Shown: positions 1 through 11,815, numbered from the stretch's first letter. The stretch: DNA of 64,000 bases from Chrysaora quinquecirrha (GCA_014526335.1 JACTAT010000010.1:8793732-8857731), one strand, 5' to 3'. Notes: generated by a model not told the origin, from the sequence alone. Numbers and translations are program-made.

Positions 1-715
1 TAGAAACATTCTTTGACTTCGCTTCTACTAGAGGATGCCTGTACGTTAGTGGAGTTACCTGGTAAGCACCGAAATTAAATGTTGGGTCAATTGAAATTGG
101 AAGCCCTCCGGAAATTTTATTTAGATTAGTAGCCATTCTTTTATTTCCTAATACCCACATGTCATCGGGGACATCGCCATGAAACCAAACTATACTATCC
201 TCGTCTAGCTCGACGTTATAAGCCAAAATAGCTTCAACTTCAAATGGTGCTGGAGTTTTTTTGATTGCTCCGATATCACAAGCTTTGTTGTAGATTTGTT
301 TCTTAGATCTTGGGTGGTCTCTGAAATCCTTGGCTAAATTTTTGCCACCATTGACAGCATAATAAACAGAACTTGGCTTTTCGCTACCTTTGTTTAAACG
401 TTGTTCGATTTCCTGCAGTGTACTTTTCTTTATTGGATAAAAGGAAGAATCTGAAGATTTTGAATTTCCGTGCGCATCTGCTTTGTACTGGAGTTCATCA
501 ACGTCCCCACAAACATCTTTGTTTAGATAATACTGAAGAATTAATGTATTGTTCAAAATTCTATTTTCTTTATCTGTAAAATATATAATATTTCGTACAA
601 GTCCTTTATTATTTTCCCTCCGATTTATTATCATGTGCAGCAACTTGTCTTGTAGTGGCATTCTTTTTCGCGAAAGAGTTTTTATACTTAAGTTGTTTGC
701 ATCGAACTTCACTCT
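1..715 (-). pseudogene. MULE-like transposase region, cut by the left window edge
   Basis: A minus-strand frame is open from the stop at 718-716 to the window edge (about 238 codons). It reads through a lysine/arginine-rich start (RKRMPLQDKLLHMIINRR), a segment with EIEQRLNKGSEKPSSVYYAVNGG, then PDDMWVLGNKRMATN and finally SIDPTFNFGAYQVTPLTYRH near the edge. This order (spacer, 'DDM.VL' block, then 'hDxTFNhG.hxVTxhTYR') is what I remember of Mutator-like (MULE) transposases in cnidarian genomes; the D of SIDPTF would be the first catalytic acid. The remaining catalytic residues lie outside the window. It follows the kinase ORF (609-2501) on the same strand in a different frame, with about 100 nt of overlap of open frames, so the two were probably one coding sequence or adjacent genes of one element. 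Family call from memory. Confidence 0.6.
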
Positions 716-2501
716 TCAAAGTACCCACTTCAATAATTTCTATGCCTGAGTTTGCGGAATTCTCTGTGCTAGCGACTTGACAATTGTATATTGCTTGGTC
801 ATTTCCTTGGAACGACTGAATGCTATTTTCCTTTCCAACGATTAAAAATTCATGATGTTTAGAGACAGTGTTGCTCTCACGAAGACGCATCCTGACTCAC
901 CTCGCAGCATTTTCTGCATCTGGGAACACTTTTATGATTGCATTCCCGTTTCCTCCTAATTTCGGACTTATGCAGTGTGTGTCCACAACAAAGATGTGCT
1001 GGTCTACATGTCCTACTACAAAGGAGTAGGGTGGGACTGTAACTATGACCACACCGTTAAGCCTTTCCAATCTTGACATAAACCCTCCCTTTCCCACTTC
1101 TGAGAGAACGTCTTTAGAATCTACATCTAAAGTAAGCTTTGAGATCTTATTGCATCTGTCAAGTAATTCATATGCAGTTTGGACCTCGTATGTTCTGTCT
1201 TTTTGCCTCAAATGATTAATTTCGCGTGGGAAGTCATTTATGATATCAGTAACCTTTTCCTTCAAGTTGTCCCAGTTTAAACAGTTTTCATTTCTTTCCA
1301 GAATCATCTCGCATATTCCAAGACAAAGGAAGGTACATGCATTTGTACCAACATTATCTGGCTCTTTAAACTGACCATTTCTTCCATTCCTAATATCAGT
1401 CAAATGCCTTTCTTGAGCGAATTCCAGTGAACTGCCCTGATGTACATCAAGTGGAAAGTTACTCGATGTTTTGATCTCTTTCAGGCTTTCGAATATTCCT
1501 TCCATGGATGGTCTGTCCTTCGGATTGCGTTCTAGACATTGTTGGAAAACGTTTTCCACTTTCGACCATACAGATGCTCGTAGATCGTTGTACACTGCCT
1601 CTTGATATGGCCGGAATCCGTTAGATATTTTGCTTTTGATAAAAGCTTGCCATCCTTGTCTACTCTTTCCCGCGTTCTTAGCTTCCTGAAGATATGGTAC
1701 ACTGCAATCCGGATTTACCAAACAAAAGAAAACCATTTCCAAGCCCCATATGTCAGCTAGTTTAAGATCTTCTTCACGCATGACCCTTGGTCTTCTCATG
1801 GGGTCAATCACCTCTGGGGCCATGAAAACAGGGGTACCTTTATAAACATTGACAGTGTACGAATATAAGGCATCCGATGTTTGAGACAACTTCCCCCAAC
1901 TTTAGCCAAAGTCGGTCAATTTGGCAATACATGGATTTCTCTCCCATTCTATTTCTAGATCAGCAGGTGTAAGTTCCAACAAATGCTGGTTGCTAACCAA
2001 TATGTTCCCTGGCTTTAGATCTCTGTGGGCTACGCCATGATCGTGCAGAAACCTGAGTCCTGAAATGACATGCATAGCAATGCACGGTATAAGATGTTCA
2101 AATTTAAGACATCTAATGCTGTGGAGTTTGGACAGCAGTGAATCAAGACTCGACACTCTTCCTTGACACCCGAACATGTCAAAGTCAAACCAAAGGTACT
2201 CTAACATCAATGCTTTTCTCTCCAAGGAAATTGCTGTAAACCGAACAACATTTGGGTTGATGAGTTTATAATGAAACCTAGCTTCCCTGATTAGATCATC
2301 TTCCTCCGAGTTATCAAGAACTTTTACAACTACGTCGTTTCTCTCATAATTACTGCTGTACACTTTGCCATACGAACCTGAACCTATTAGTGTGGCATTT
2401 TCAAATTGCTCCCATCAAAAAGATGGAAGACCTTTGGTTTTCTCTTTTTTATCATTACGACCCTGAGCAGGTGAGGATGGAAACTGCGGCAGTCGAAACA
2501 T
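609..2501 (-). pseudogene. protein kinase plus cysteine-protease-like ORF, three in-frame stops
   Basis: One minus frame starts at ATG 2501-2499 and stays open except for TGA (2417-2415), TAA (1904-1902) and TGA (896-894), ending at 609. Kinase landmarks in order: glycine loop GSGSYGKVY (codons ~40-48), VVVK lysine (~60), HRDLKPGN (~159), DFG (~197-199), APE (~228-230), then a normal C-lobe. The first stop lies 11 codons before the glycine loop; the second is the codon right after DFG, in the activation loop. After the kinase comes ~190 residues with NACTFLCLG (~388), VGH (~498) and VVDTH (~507), an arrangement like the Cys/His/Asp of OTU- or tegument-USP-type proteases; this part is inference. 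No introns are visible across 1.9 kb, suggesting a retrocopy or a transposon gene. The GAG|GTGAGT at 901/900 could be a splice donor instead of a stop. Cellular substrate unknown. Confidence 0.7.
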
Positions 2502-3304
2502 CTAAAAGAAACAGATTCCCCTTTAAGCTTGCTTTAAACGGATTATTTATTTCATGTGTAAAGTAGGGTGTGCTAAGTACGTACCAAATTATCTAGTATG
2601 CTCCTTATTATAAATTCTATGTCTCTCATGCAAGTACCGAAACATGGCACGTAGGCACGTACAAAGCTCTGGAACGTTGGCACTTAAGAAAATACGGAAC
2701 GTCTGGTGCGTTATGGCACGTAATTTAGCCCACTCTGTATGGTGTAGCTTTTTTGCCTTGCTTTTCTTTAGCAAAGTACATAAAGAGCAACAGTGGAATT
2801 TGTAAAGATTTATGAAGGTGTTTTTCCCTGATTTTCGAAACTTATGTACAGTTTATGGAGAATAAATCTATATAAGGTCGCCGTTGAAACGCTTTGTTAG
2901 CCTGGTTTTTAAAGCAACAGCCCTTGAAATATCTCGAAACAACCCTTGAGCTTTATGTAAATTCTCATGAACTCAGGCCCCTTCTAAAACTCCAAGAATG
3001 CGTCCAAATTACTCAATGATAGTGTCCAATCAACCTCGTTCCCAGGGCTATTCAGGCGAGCCATGAATACCCCTTGTACCTACCCCACGATTCGTGGGTG
3101 ATTATGATAATTTATGCAATGAATTATTAACAATTATGCGAACCTGCGAGCCTGTCCGTGTAACTGTCCTTAGTTTAAAAGAATTCTGGGAATAATTTCC
3201 TTAGTTACTGGAGTTGAGCACAAACAGGCCATAAACACGTTGAATTCGTCAAATTCCCGTAACGAGGGGAATTTTTCCCAGAGTTCCCGTCGCAATCCTT
3301 TATA
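2502..3304. other. no gene recognised
   Basis: Flank between the kinase ORF and the foldback element. A 61-codon minus frame at 2589-2774 has no recognisable motif and sits in sequence with repeated 'gcacgta'-type words. Nothing else supportable. Confidence 0.5.
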
Positions 3305-3313
3305 AAACAAAGG

Positions 3314-3947
3314 ATGAACTACTTTTTGTCCTTAGATTCGGCCGCAGATTGGGCCGCAGATAGCCGCAGATTCACATCAAATGGCCCGTGCTGGGCTGCA
3401 AGTTGGGATTTTTCAAAAATAAAATCAATGCGCAAGAACTACATTCATAGGGCAATAAACTGGTGTAGTTTTGATTTTTCTAGCCCAAACCATTTTTCCA
3501 GGAAAACTCGACTTGTACCGAACATCGTGACTTAGGCCCTACATCCCTCAACGATAAAATTGGCCCCCGTCTCGAAAATTTCGACAATTTTCAAAAATAA
3601 AATCAATGCGCAAGAACTATAATCATAAAGCAATAAACTGGTGTAGTTTTGGTTTTTCTAGCCCAAATCGTTTTTCCAGGAAAACTCGACTCGACTTCGA
3701 GACGGGGGCAATTTTATGGTCGAGTGCTGTAGGGCCTAAGTTACAATGTTCGGTACAAGTCGAGTTTTACTGGAAAAATGGTTTGGGCTAGAAAAATCAA
3801 AACTACACCAGTTAATTGCCCTATGAATGTAGTTCTTGCGCATTGATTTTATTTTTGAAAAATCCCATCTTGCAGCCCAGCACGGGCCATTTGATGTGAA
3901 TCTGCGGCCCAATCTGCGGCCGAATATACGGACAAAAAATAGTTCAT
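3314..3947. mobile_element. foldback MITE, long inverted arms, 9-bp target duplication
   Basis: Two near-identical arms face each other: 3314-3576 and 3696-3947 (roughly 250-260 bp each, differing by a ~13-bp indel and scattered substitutions). The ends read ATGAACTA...TAGTTCAT. The 9 bases AAACAAAGG stand directly outside both ends (3305-3313 and 3948-3956), a clean target-site duplication. Between the arms (about 3590-3690) is a partial direct copy of the left-arm segment 3410-3510, so the element holds three related blocks. No coding capacity; short open frames inside are just arm sequence. A 9-bp duplication with long terminal repeats is the MULE pattern, which makes the nearby transposase family a candidate mobiliser. 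Confidence 0.85.
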
Positions 3948-3956
3948 AAACAAAGG

Positions 3957-5073
3957 ACTAACGGAACGGCCACCATCTTTCGCGGAAGCCCCTATTCGCA
4001 TTTCTTAATAAAGATTTGATGTCACATTTGACATCACAACAGCTTCTCAATGAAAAGCCCGCGAAGCCAAGGGGGATTTCAGTCGCTATCACTTCATTCC
4101 CTTCCAGTTGATACAAAAGGATTTCGAAGGGATTTTTATGAAGGGTTATATGAGATTTTGGGAGTGAATTGCCCCTCACGCGTAGCAATTTATTTCACGA
4201 GTACAATGCTTATTCTAAAAAGATACTTTTTGTTTTCTCACAACTAAATTTGAAGAAAACATTTTTCGCTGAGGACGATTCCTGGCTCCTGGAGCTTTCA
4301 AATCTAAATCAACCTTTTCTGGCGAATAAGAAAGATCCTTCAAACCAATCGAACAAACCAAATATCCAAGGAGCATTTCACTCTTCGAAAAGCGCAGGAG
4401 CTTCCAGTTAAAACAAAGGATTTAAAAGGGATTTTTTACGAAAACAAAATAAAGCCTAGCAAAAGGTGTACGATATTCCAAAGAATGGTTTGCCCCTCAG
4501 AAATGTCGTACTGCAATCATTATTTGACACAGTTTATTTCGGAAGGTTCCTAAAGCAGTATGTTCTGTAATGATCTAATAGATAAGAAATTACATGATTC
4601 TCACTCTTACCTTGTGTATTCCGCTTGCTAATATTCTTTAACTCGCTTTTACTGTATTGACTGGCAAACGATGAAATGAGAATGAAACTATTGGTCACCT
4701 CACCACCACAAACACACCACTTTGTTCGAATTGCAATAGAATACGCATTTATTGAAATGTGTTAATTATATTCTTTTTCGACGGATCAACGCGAATGTCG
4801 CTCCCAGGGCACTGATTTGATATCCCTTTACTTTTTATCGGGGCGCTCTATGTGTTTGATAACATATGGTGAAACAAAAGGCCATATTTCCCATCACCCT
4901 AATTAGCCCTAGCATAGGTCCCCATTCTGGTGCATGCTATCCGCTGTGGATTGTTCCTTTGTGTCAGGCAATGATCTGAATTCCCTTCTAGCGAATCGCA
5001 GAAGCCAATCAATAATACGATAGACTAAAGAAAAGCCGACACAATACCGACAAAAAGAGAAGGTCCTCGAAAT
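3957..5073. other. no gene recognised
   Basis: Short overlapping open frames at 3958-4411 lack motifs. The phrase 'cttccagtt.a.acaaaggattt.aa.ggatttt' occurs twice (about 4088 and 4398), a decayed local duplication. Nothing else seen. Confidence 0.4.
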
Positions 5074-6170
5074 CCATGTCCGCGTTTTAGTAATTTCATA
5101 GGCCTAATTACCAAAACGCGGACTCGCGGACTTCCGATCGAAATATTGAAATAAGGGCATAGGTGCACTTTTCATGAAACCAGGTGAGTGTTTAGGCATC
5201 ATAACGACATTTTATTCTAAAATTTCGAAAAAAAACAAAGATATCATAGTCTTAGAATTTAGGCCTAAACCCGGGCCTAAACTGGCCTAAGCTTTTCTTG
5301 ACGTGTTTTCTCGAGTCTATCTATGTTCGATAAGTAGACCTAAGAAGCGCAAAGCACTGCAGAACCAATTTACTTTCGTGGATTACAATTTTGTGAGGAA
5401 ATTTCGTAGGTCCGCGAAATCCATGTCCGCGTTTTAGAAATTTCATAGGCCTAATTACTAAAACGCGGACTTCCAATCGAAATATTGAAATAAGGGCATA
5501 GGTGCACTTTTCATGAAACCAGGTGCGTGTTTAGGCATCATAACGACATTTTATTCTAAAATTTCGAAAAAACAAAGATATCATAGTCTTAGAATTTAGG
5601 CCTAAACCCGGGCCTAAACTGGCCTAAGCTTTTCTTGACGTGTTTTCTCAAGTCTTTCTATGTTCGATAAGTAGACCTAAGAAGCGCAAAGCACTGCAGA
5701 ACCAATTTACTTTCGTGGATTACAATTTTGTGAGGAAATTTCGTAGGTCCGCGAAATCCATGTCCGCGTTTTAGTAATTTCATAGGCCTAATTACTAAAA
5801 CGCGGACACGCGGACTTCCAATCGAAATATTGAAATAAGGGCATAGGTGCACTTTTCATGAAACCAGGTGCGTGTTTGGGCATCATAACGACATTTTATT
5901 CTAAAATTTCGAAAAAAAAACAAAGATATCATAGTCTTAGAATTTAGGCCTAAACCCAGGCCTAAACTGGCCTAAGCTTTTCTTGACGTGTTTTCTCGAG
6001 TCTTTCTATGTTCGATAAGTAGACCTAAGAAGCGCAAAGCACTGCAGAACCAATTTACTTTCGTGGATTACAATTTTGCGAGGAAATTTCGTAGGTCCGC
6101 GAAATCCATGTCCGCGTTTTAGTAATTTCATAGGCCTAATTACTAAAATGCGGACACGCGGACTTGAAAT
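5074..6170. repeat. satellite, ~345-bp unit, three full copies plus a partial
   Basis: The landmark CCATGTCCGCGTTTTAG recurs at 5074, 5421, 5758 and 6106, giving periods of 347, 337 and 348 bp. Copies are nearly identical, with small indels such as loss of an 'acgcg' in the second. Every unit begins with a hairpin: CGCGTTTTAGTAATT, a ~10-nt spacer around 'aggcct', then AATTACTAAAACGCG. The third unit also carries a short open frame on the minus strand that I treat as chance. The array ends in a CG-rich tail with 'gtccgcgaagtc' repeats at about 6175-6210. Confidence 0.92.
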
Positions 6171-6210
6171 GCTAAGTCCGCGAAGTCGGCGAAGTCCGTG
6201 TGGTCCGCGT

Positions 6211-9049
6211 TTTGGACCTGGCTGGCGAAACTAGCATATTCAAATTTGTTTTTGTGAAAAGTGGTTGAGCTGGCGATTCTAGTAATTCTAATTCAGTGCT
6301 TTTCTACTGGCAATTATAGTAATTTTATCTTTATTTCTATGCTTCGTATTTATTTTTTTGTTTCGATTTTATGCGCTGATTGAGTTAGAAAAAAACGAGA
6401 TACGAGACAAAAAAAGATAGGAGAATGGAATATGTTTAAGATATGACGTTTTGATGAAAAATTAAGCTAAACTAAGTAGTAGTATATAGAAAAATTTATA
6501 ACTGCTTGACTTTATAAAGTTCAATTGATCTATTTCGTGTTCACAAGCAATTAAAAAGTTTCCATAGATCGGACCTTATCAGTTATGGTGAACTTCTAGT
6601 AATCTTCGTTCTGATTGGTCAGCTGTCTCTTCTGGGGAGGCCAAAGATTTCAATGGTTTCAAGTTGCTGATTGGTTACTCGGGGAATGATCTTTGATATT
6701 ATTGGACAGAAATATGAAGCATTGTACCAAGTACCTACGTCATACGTAGTAGAACTTCAATTTTTAACCGTCACTGAAACTGCAATGGCCTGCTTTTTGT
6801 CCTGTCAGGCCTGCCTATAAGTGGGTTTCAAAACTATCATGCCTTGGTGAAAATAGCACAGGAGACAGGCCCATGTTCACTTAATCCAAAGCCAAGCATA
6901 AGGATGACCTCCATAGAGTATCGGCGGGTTTTGCCGGATGGTTAAGGTTTATTGGCCTGTTTTTCCCACAGCCGAGTTCAAAAAATCCAAAACAAAATAT
7001 GCACATTTAAATTAAGTCATAATTGTTTACTTTCTGGGTAGCTTGTAAATTTCCGTTCATTTTTGTAGCTTCTGTAGCCTTTGTTTTTGCATCCGTTTTT
7101 TTGGCCTAAATTGAGGCGAGGCGGGATTTGCCGGACACAAAGTTTTATCTTTGAATTTAATGTAGTAAACACGAATATTATACTTAGAATTTCATACGTT
7201 TATGAAATTATCTTTTCAAAATTACTCTAGGTTGCTTATTTTGTTAATATTAAAATTTCGATTTTCTTAAATGCCTGTTTCCTTGACCTCCGTATTCTGA
7301 CGAAAGAAAATTTTGTTATCACGGCGAAGCCACGGGGCAGATGAGAGTGGATGAAAATAAAACACCAAATCTGCTTGATTGAATTTTATAATGAATTTTT
7401 TACTTTATATTGACGGAAACACAATAATATGGTACAAGTAAACGATTTAGAAATTGCGTATTTTCTTCTGTTACGGAGGGTGTCCGGTAAATACCGAAAG
7501 CCAAATTTTTGATCTAGTTTTGTAAAGGTTCCCCATCTATCCACAAATGGAGTTCCAATGCAAATTCAAAACTGCCAGTGTCTTCTTTTTGTCTCATCCT
7601 TTGTCGCCAAATGTTTTCTTATAGATAAATGTTCTTTTTTTATTGACATTAAACCTTAACTTTTAGTACCCTAATTAATTTAGTTGCTTTGTTTGTGAGT
7701 TAGGGGCCATCTTGGCCTAATACTTTTGTTTACAAAAATAAATTAATATATAAAAATGTATCAGCCTACCTATTTATTTTTTGATACTTGAAGTACCAAG
7801 CCAGGAAAGCAAGAGTAACTTCCATATGTTACCCTCATGTAAATGAATTTGCAATTATTTTAATTTCAACCTATTTCTCTATGTGATATGATAGGCATGC
7901 CTTATCTGTTTTTAGTTTTTAGAGTATCCTGTTGATGAAACTGATTATGTTCTTTAAAGATGGCATGATGGCAGGCAAATGCTTTTTGAAGGAAGATCAC
8001 AAACAGCTGTGTCTGATGAGACTAGACGTATTCTGATAATGCAACAATAAATCTCTGCTTCAAACATTGAAGATTACTTTTTACTAGAGACTTAATTTCT
8101 TTTTTCCCTATACAATGAAGAAATAAGGAATGATTGAATATCTACTCTAAGAATAGAGTCAGCTAATTTATGTATAGCCTGTAAATGATTGTATGTAGAT
8201 TTTGGCACACTGTTATACACGTTTTTTTCTTAAACCCTTGTTATACACTTGGCTTTGATTTCAGCCTGCTTGTTTCTTACTTTTGAAGTGATTTTTCATC
8301 AATTTATGACCCCCCTAGCCTTCTCAGAAACATGTTTAAAATGCGTTTTTGGGCATGGGCTTCAAGCTTGTGAACTTTTTTTGTGTTTGTCTCAAATAGT
8401 TTCTGATATTTCCAAATTTCAGCCTGGTGTTTCTTATAAAGGTTGTTCTTATAAGAAAAAAGTCATGTACAGTATGCTATGATTTTAGAGCACGTCTTGC
8501 CGTCAAAAGGTACTGAAAGCTGAGATATTTGAAAGTTCTTTGTTAACATAATAGTAATAGGAATAACTAATGCCAATGACTGGTTACTATAAAAATTTAT
8601 GTCACCAAAATAGCAGCAGACTGTTCATTGTTATGGCCTCACCCTTTTACTTTAAAAGATGCCAAGTCTACCTTGCCTTACAAGTACCTTTATACAATTA
8701 GCAAGTTAATATTTTTGTAGTTGATTTATGTAAGATGTCTTAATATTTAATATTACCGTAGTTGATTAACCTTTAAAAGTCTGTTTAGTCGTTTATTCTA
8801 TATTAGTGTTTTTCTTTGCAATTAGTCATGTCAAATACAAACATTTTTTCCTCATTCTCATATTTTGTGTCTTTCATAACGGAAGAACGTTTTTCAAATG
8901 ATTGCATGTAAGCAAGATGACAGAGCGGAAAGGCGTATAGGGGGCACACATCATTACGTACGAATTTACGTAGAACACGTTTAGACGTCTTAGTCACCGT
9001 TTTACAGAAATAAGTTCCCTGCTCTCACTCGAAATATTTCTAACATTCT
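6211..9049. other. 2.8 kb without a supportable gene
   Basis: A+T-rich, stop-dense sequence. Open frames at 8249-8482 and 8803-8997 show no motif or splice context. A 31-codon plus frame at 7957-8052 (R-W-H-D-G-R ... T-A-V-S-D-E-T-R-R) looks mildly protein-like and could be an exon remnant, but nothing supports it further. Part of 6560-6640 resembles, in inverse orientation, 16018-16075 (shared ACCAATCA and CTAGAAGTTCACCA), so a dispersed repeat may lie here. Confidence 0.4.
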
Positions 9050-9712
9050 ATGCAAACCGTTAAGGCAAGTAACTTTAACATAGAACTTCCAAAACCTACG
9101 AGAAGAGGGTTCGCAACCTGTAAGGAATGTGGCAAAGAATATTTCACAAGGAGAAAGCCAAAATTTTGTGACTGTGGCTTAGAGCTTGGGGGATCTTATG
9201 TCAAAAAAGAAAACAATGAGGTCAAGTCCCCTTCAAGTGTAGCAGTTTACGAAAATGATTACAGAGTGCTTCTGTCTGTAAAATTCTCCCAAAATGATCA
9301 ACGACAGTTCGCCTTCATTAGCCCCGATGAAAGCATTTGCTTTGCACAAAAATGCTTGGATTTACGAGCTCGTTTTGTAAATAGTGATAAAAGAAGCGAA
9401 TTCAAATGTAAACATTTAAGGGAAAAAGCAGAATGCCCTTTATATGCTGTATCTTTTACAGCAGAAGAAATTGACGAATTCACTCCGGACGAGGCTATGT
9501 GGGAGAGCATGAAGGAAACTCAATCAGAAGAAGATTTGCCTACCGTCGTAAAAATATCGAAGAAAAATTACTTAGTTATTGGTCACGTGTCAACATCCAA
9601 TACAATGCGCTATACCCATGTTATGGAGTGCTCAACCGGCAAAGGTTTCCAAATGAAATGTTTCTTTGAAGAATGCAAGAAGAAACAAGGCACGACAAAG
9701 CAGGTATTATAA
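9050..9712 (+). CDS. cysteine-rich protein of unknown function (single exon or first exon)
   Basis: An open frame of 220 codons from ATG 9050. Near the N-terminus is CKECGKEYF...KFCDCGLELGG, a CxxC...CxC arrangement that could bind zinc (residues ~24-47). Residues ~105-115 hold CKHLREKAECPLY and the C-terminus has more Cys and Lys (ECKKKQ). Charged and soluble, with no membrane segment. I do not recognise the family. CAG|GTATTA at 9703/9704 is a fair splice donor, so this may be the first exon of the SET gene that follows, but the next exon I can model (10212) needs a different phase; alternatively the frame simply ends at TAA 9710-9712, a few bases before a long hairpin. Real coding sequence seems likely from length and composition. 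Confidence 0.55.
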   Translation: MQTVKASNFNIELPKPTRRGFATCKECGKEYFTRRKPKFCDCGLELGGSYVKKENNEVKSPSSVAVYENDYRVLLSVKFSQNDQRQFAFISPDESICFAQKCLDLRARFVNSDKRSEFKCKHLREKAECPLYAVSFTAEEIDEFTPDEAMWESMKETQSEEDLPTVVKISKKNYLVIGHVSTSNTMRYTHVMECSTGKGFQMKCFFEECKKKQGTTKQVL

Positions 9713-9720
9713 CGTTTCTT

Positions 9721-9780
9721 GTTACTAAGGAAAAATAAATAACATTACTTAGTAATGTTATTTAGTTTTCCTCAGTAAAC
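9721..9780. repeat. long imperfect hairpin after the Cys-rich ORF
   Basis: A 14-base arm (TAAATAACATTACT) is followed, after one base, by its exact reverse complement; with mismatches the pairing extends to about 29 bases per side (gttactaaggaaaa... against ...ttttcctcagtaaac). It starts about 9 bases after the stop codon at 9712. It could be a cruciform, a tiny palindromic insertion or an RNA 3' stem; the sequence does not say which. Confidence 0.75.
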
Positions 9781-10211
9781 TCATTGTTTTAAAAGAAACT
9801 ATACTCTGAGCCATATAGTAGGAATGCTGAACTTTAAGCACAATAGGCATAGTAAATATATATAAAAACGAGTTCCGTAAGTCCCAGATGCTTATTGAAG
9901 CAATGCTTATTGATTCTCGGGCGTAATAATTATGAAACATCATTGCTAATTTTGCGCCGTATATAAGTGGTCTTAACATATTATATTGTATCTGACGAAA
10001 TATATCAATGTTTTAGTAAAACAAAAGTAAACGTATGTATTTTTATATATTGCTATGTTTAAAGATAATATTTCCTGTAATAAATGAAAAGTTTTTGTGA
10101 AATGTAGTTGCAGCTTGTTTCATGATTGCACTTTGAATTCTGCTGAAATTTGATATGCGATAAAGATTGAGAAATTTCGGGTTACTTCTTATTGAACATT
10201 CCTTTTAATAG
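9781..10211. other. probable intron, nothing recognised
   Basis: A+T-rich, no open frame of note (a 73-codon minus frame at 9758-9979 overlaps the hairpin and looks accidental). It ends in a pyrimidine-rich TTTTAATAG acceptor. Confidence 0.4.
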
Positions 10212-11815
10212 ATGACCCAGAAGAAGGTTTAATAGAAGAGGAAGAGGAAGAAGAGAATGTTGCTATCATGGTACGATACTAAAATTTTTCTTATATGAAC
10301 AAACTTTGAGAACAAGGGAGCTCAATTCACAAAAAAGTATACGAACAATATCTCAACCATGAGAATAAAATCTAGAAAAAACAGTATGATTGTTGGAAAT
10401 AACATCTCATGCAAGCTAATTAAAGCTATATAATTACTCAATACAGTACAATTACAATACAAATACAATACATTTTTCGCAAAACCAATTTATTTGGTGT
10501 ACTTGCATCATCTCAATTGTAACCAATATTTTGCATTTTTCTTTATGAATACAAATGGTATTGTGTATTGATAGCAAAAATGAAACAGTTGTATAATTCT
10601 TTTCCACTCCTCTTGATTTAAGGAAATGGTCTCACCTGAAACAAAGAGACGATATAATAGATGGACACCAAGAAGGCAGTCCTATTTTGAGTAAAAATGT
10701 AAAAATGTAAAAATGTCAAAAGCAACTAAACAATAAATTGCGTCAAGTAAATGAATTACCCATATCTCAAGGTTTGAAAAGAATGAATAAGAAATCATGA
10801 ATGTGTCTTTCTTCATATAGGGTATGTTGCATGCAGCGAAGAAGCTGAAGAAAGCCCAAGAAGAGGCTCAAGATGAAGAACAAGAAGAACAAGAAGAAGA
10901 AAAAGGGTATAAGCGCCGACTATTTGCATTTCCATTTCCTCCTGGAGTTATTGGTGCCGTTTCGTGTAGTAAGTGTTCAGTCTATACTTCTGTTAATTTC
11001 TGGGTGAGAGTAGATGAGAGACGATAAACTCAGACATTATCGACTTACCACAACAGAACTAAAACTAAAACTATCTACAGAATACCATGCTTTATTTACA
11101 ACTACAACAACTTATGCTCCTTCGCAGTGTCCACTGTCTAACAAAACAAGATTAACTAAGAATAGATAAAGTCTCTTTATTACAACTTCTCCAATGTTTT
11201 ATTGTTTTTTATGTAAAACTACCCAAATGTGATTATGAAATAAGCACATTTCAATGTACACATTAAGTAAGCTCTGTTAACATGAACTCCTCATATGTGT
11301 GAAGAAAAAAGTGGACCAAAAAATTTCAAACTGAATAACATGAGCAGATGAGAATTCATATGCACAGCTCAGTATTGTAGAGAAAATCTAATTGTCCTTT
11401 TAAAGAAAACGAATAAAAACGAAAAGAAACAAAACTTTACTCTGCTGAAAACAAATAGTATATTTAAAGTATTCTAAAGAACGCAACTGTTTCTTTCGTA
11501 ATTTTAAAGGCCGATTTTGCTACGAGATAATGCAGACCTATACTTTGTAGAATCATCTGCGGCAAAAGAAAGTGGAGAAATTGCAGCAGAGGAAGAAGGA
11601 CCACCCATGGATCATTGTAAGATAAATGCCAATTTAATTCCATTTCTTCAGCAGTTGCTCATTATTTTTATCCCTAAGTGGAAATTTTCTAGGGAGAAAA
11701 ATTATAGTGGAACGGCGAATTTAAAATTGCTGTTTTCATTATCCCTCAGGTAGCTTTACAATTATGTCATCAGTGACAACTGATGTGACTGACAACGAAA
11801 GACCTCAAGCAGAAA

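Noticed and set aside
3314..3791. 73- and 61-codon frames with similar sequences
   Set aside because: Both are parts of the foldback element arms and repeat each other because the arms do.
5074..6170. CRISPR-like array
   Set aside because: Units of ~345 bp are contiguous with no distinct spacers, and the setting is a eukaryote.
9298..9510. 70-codon minus frame inside the Cys-rich ORF
   Set aside because: Shadow of the longer plus frame.
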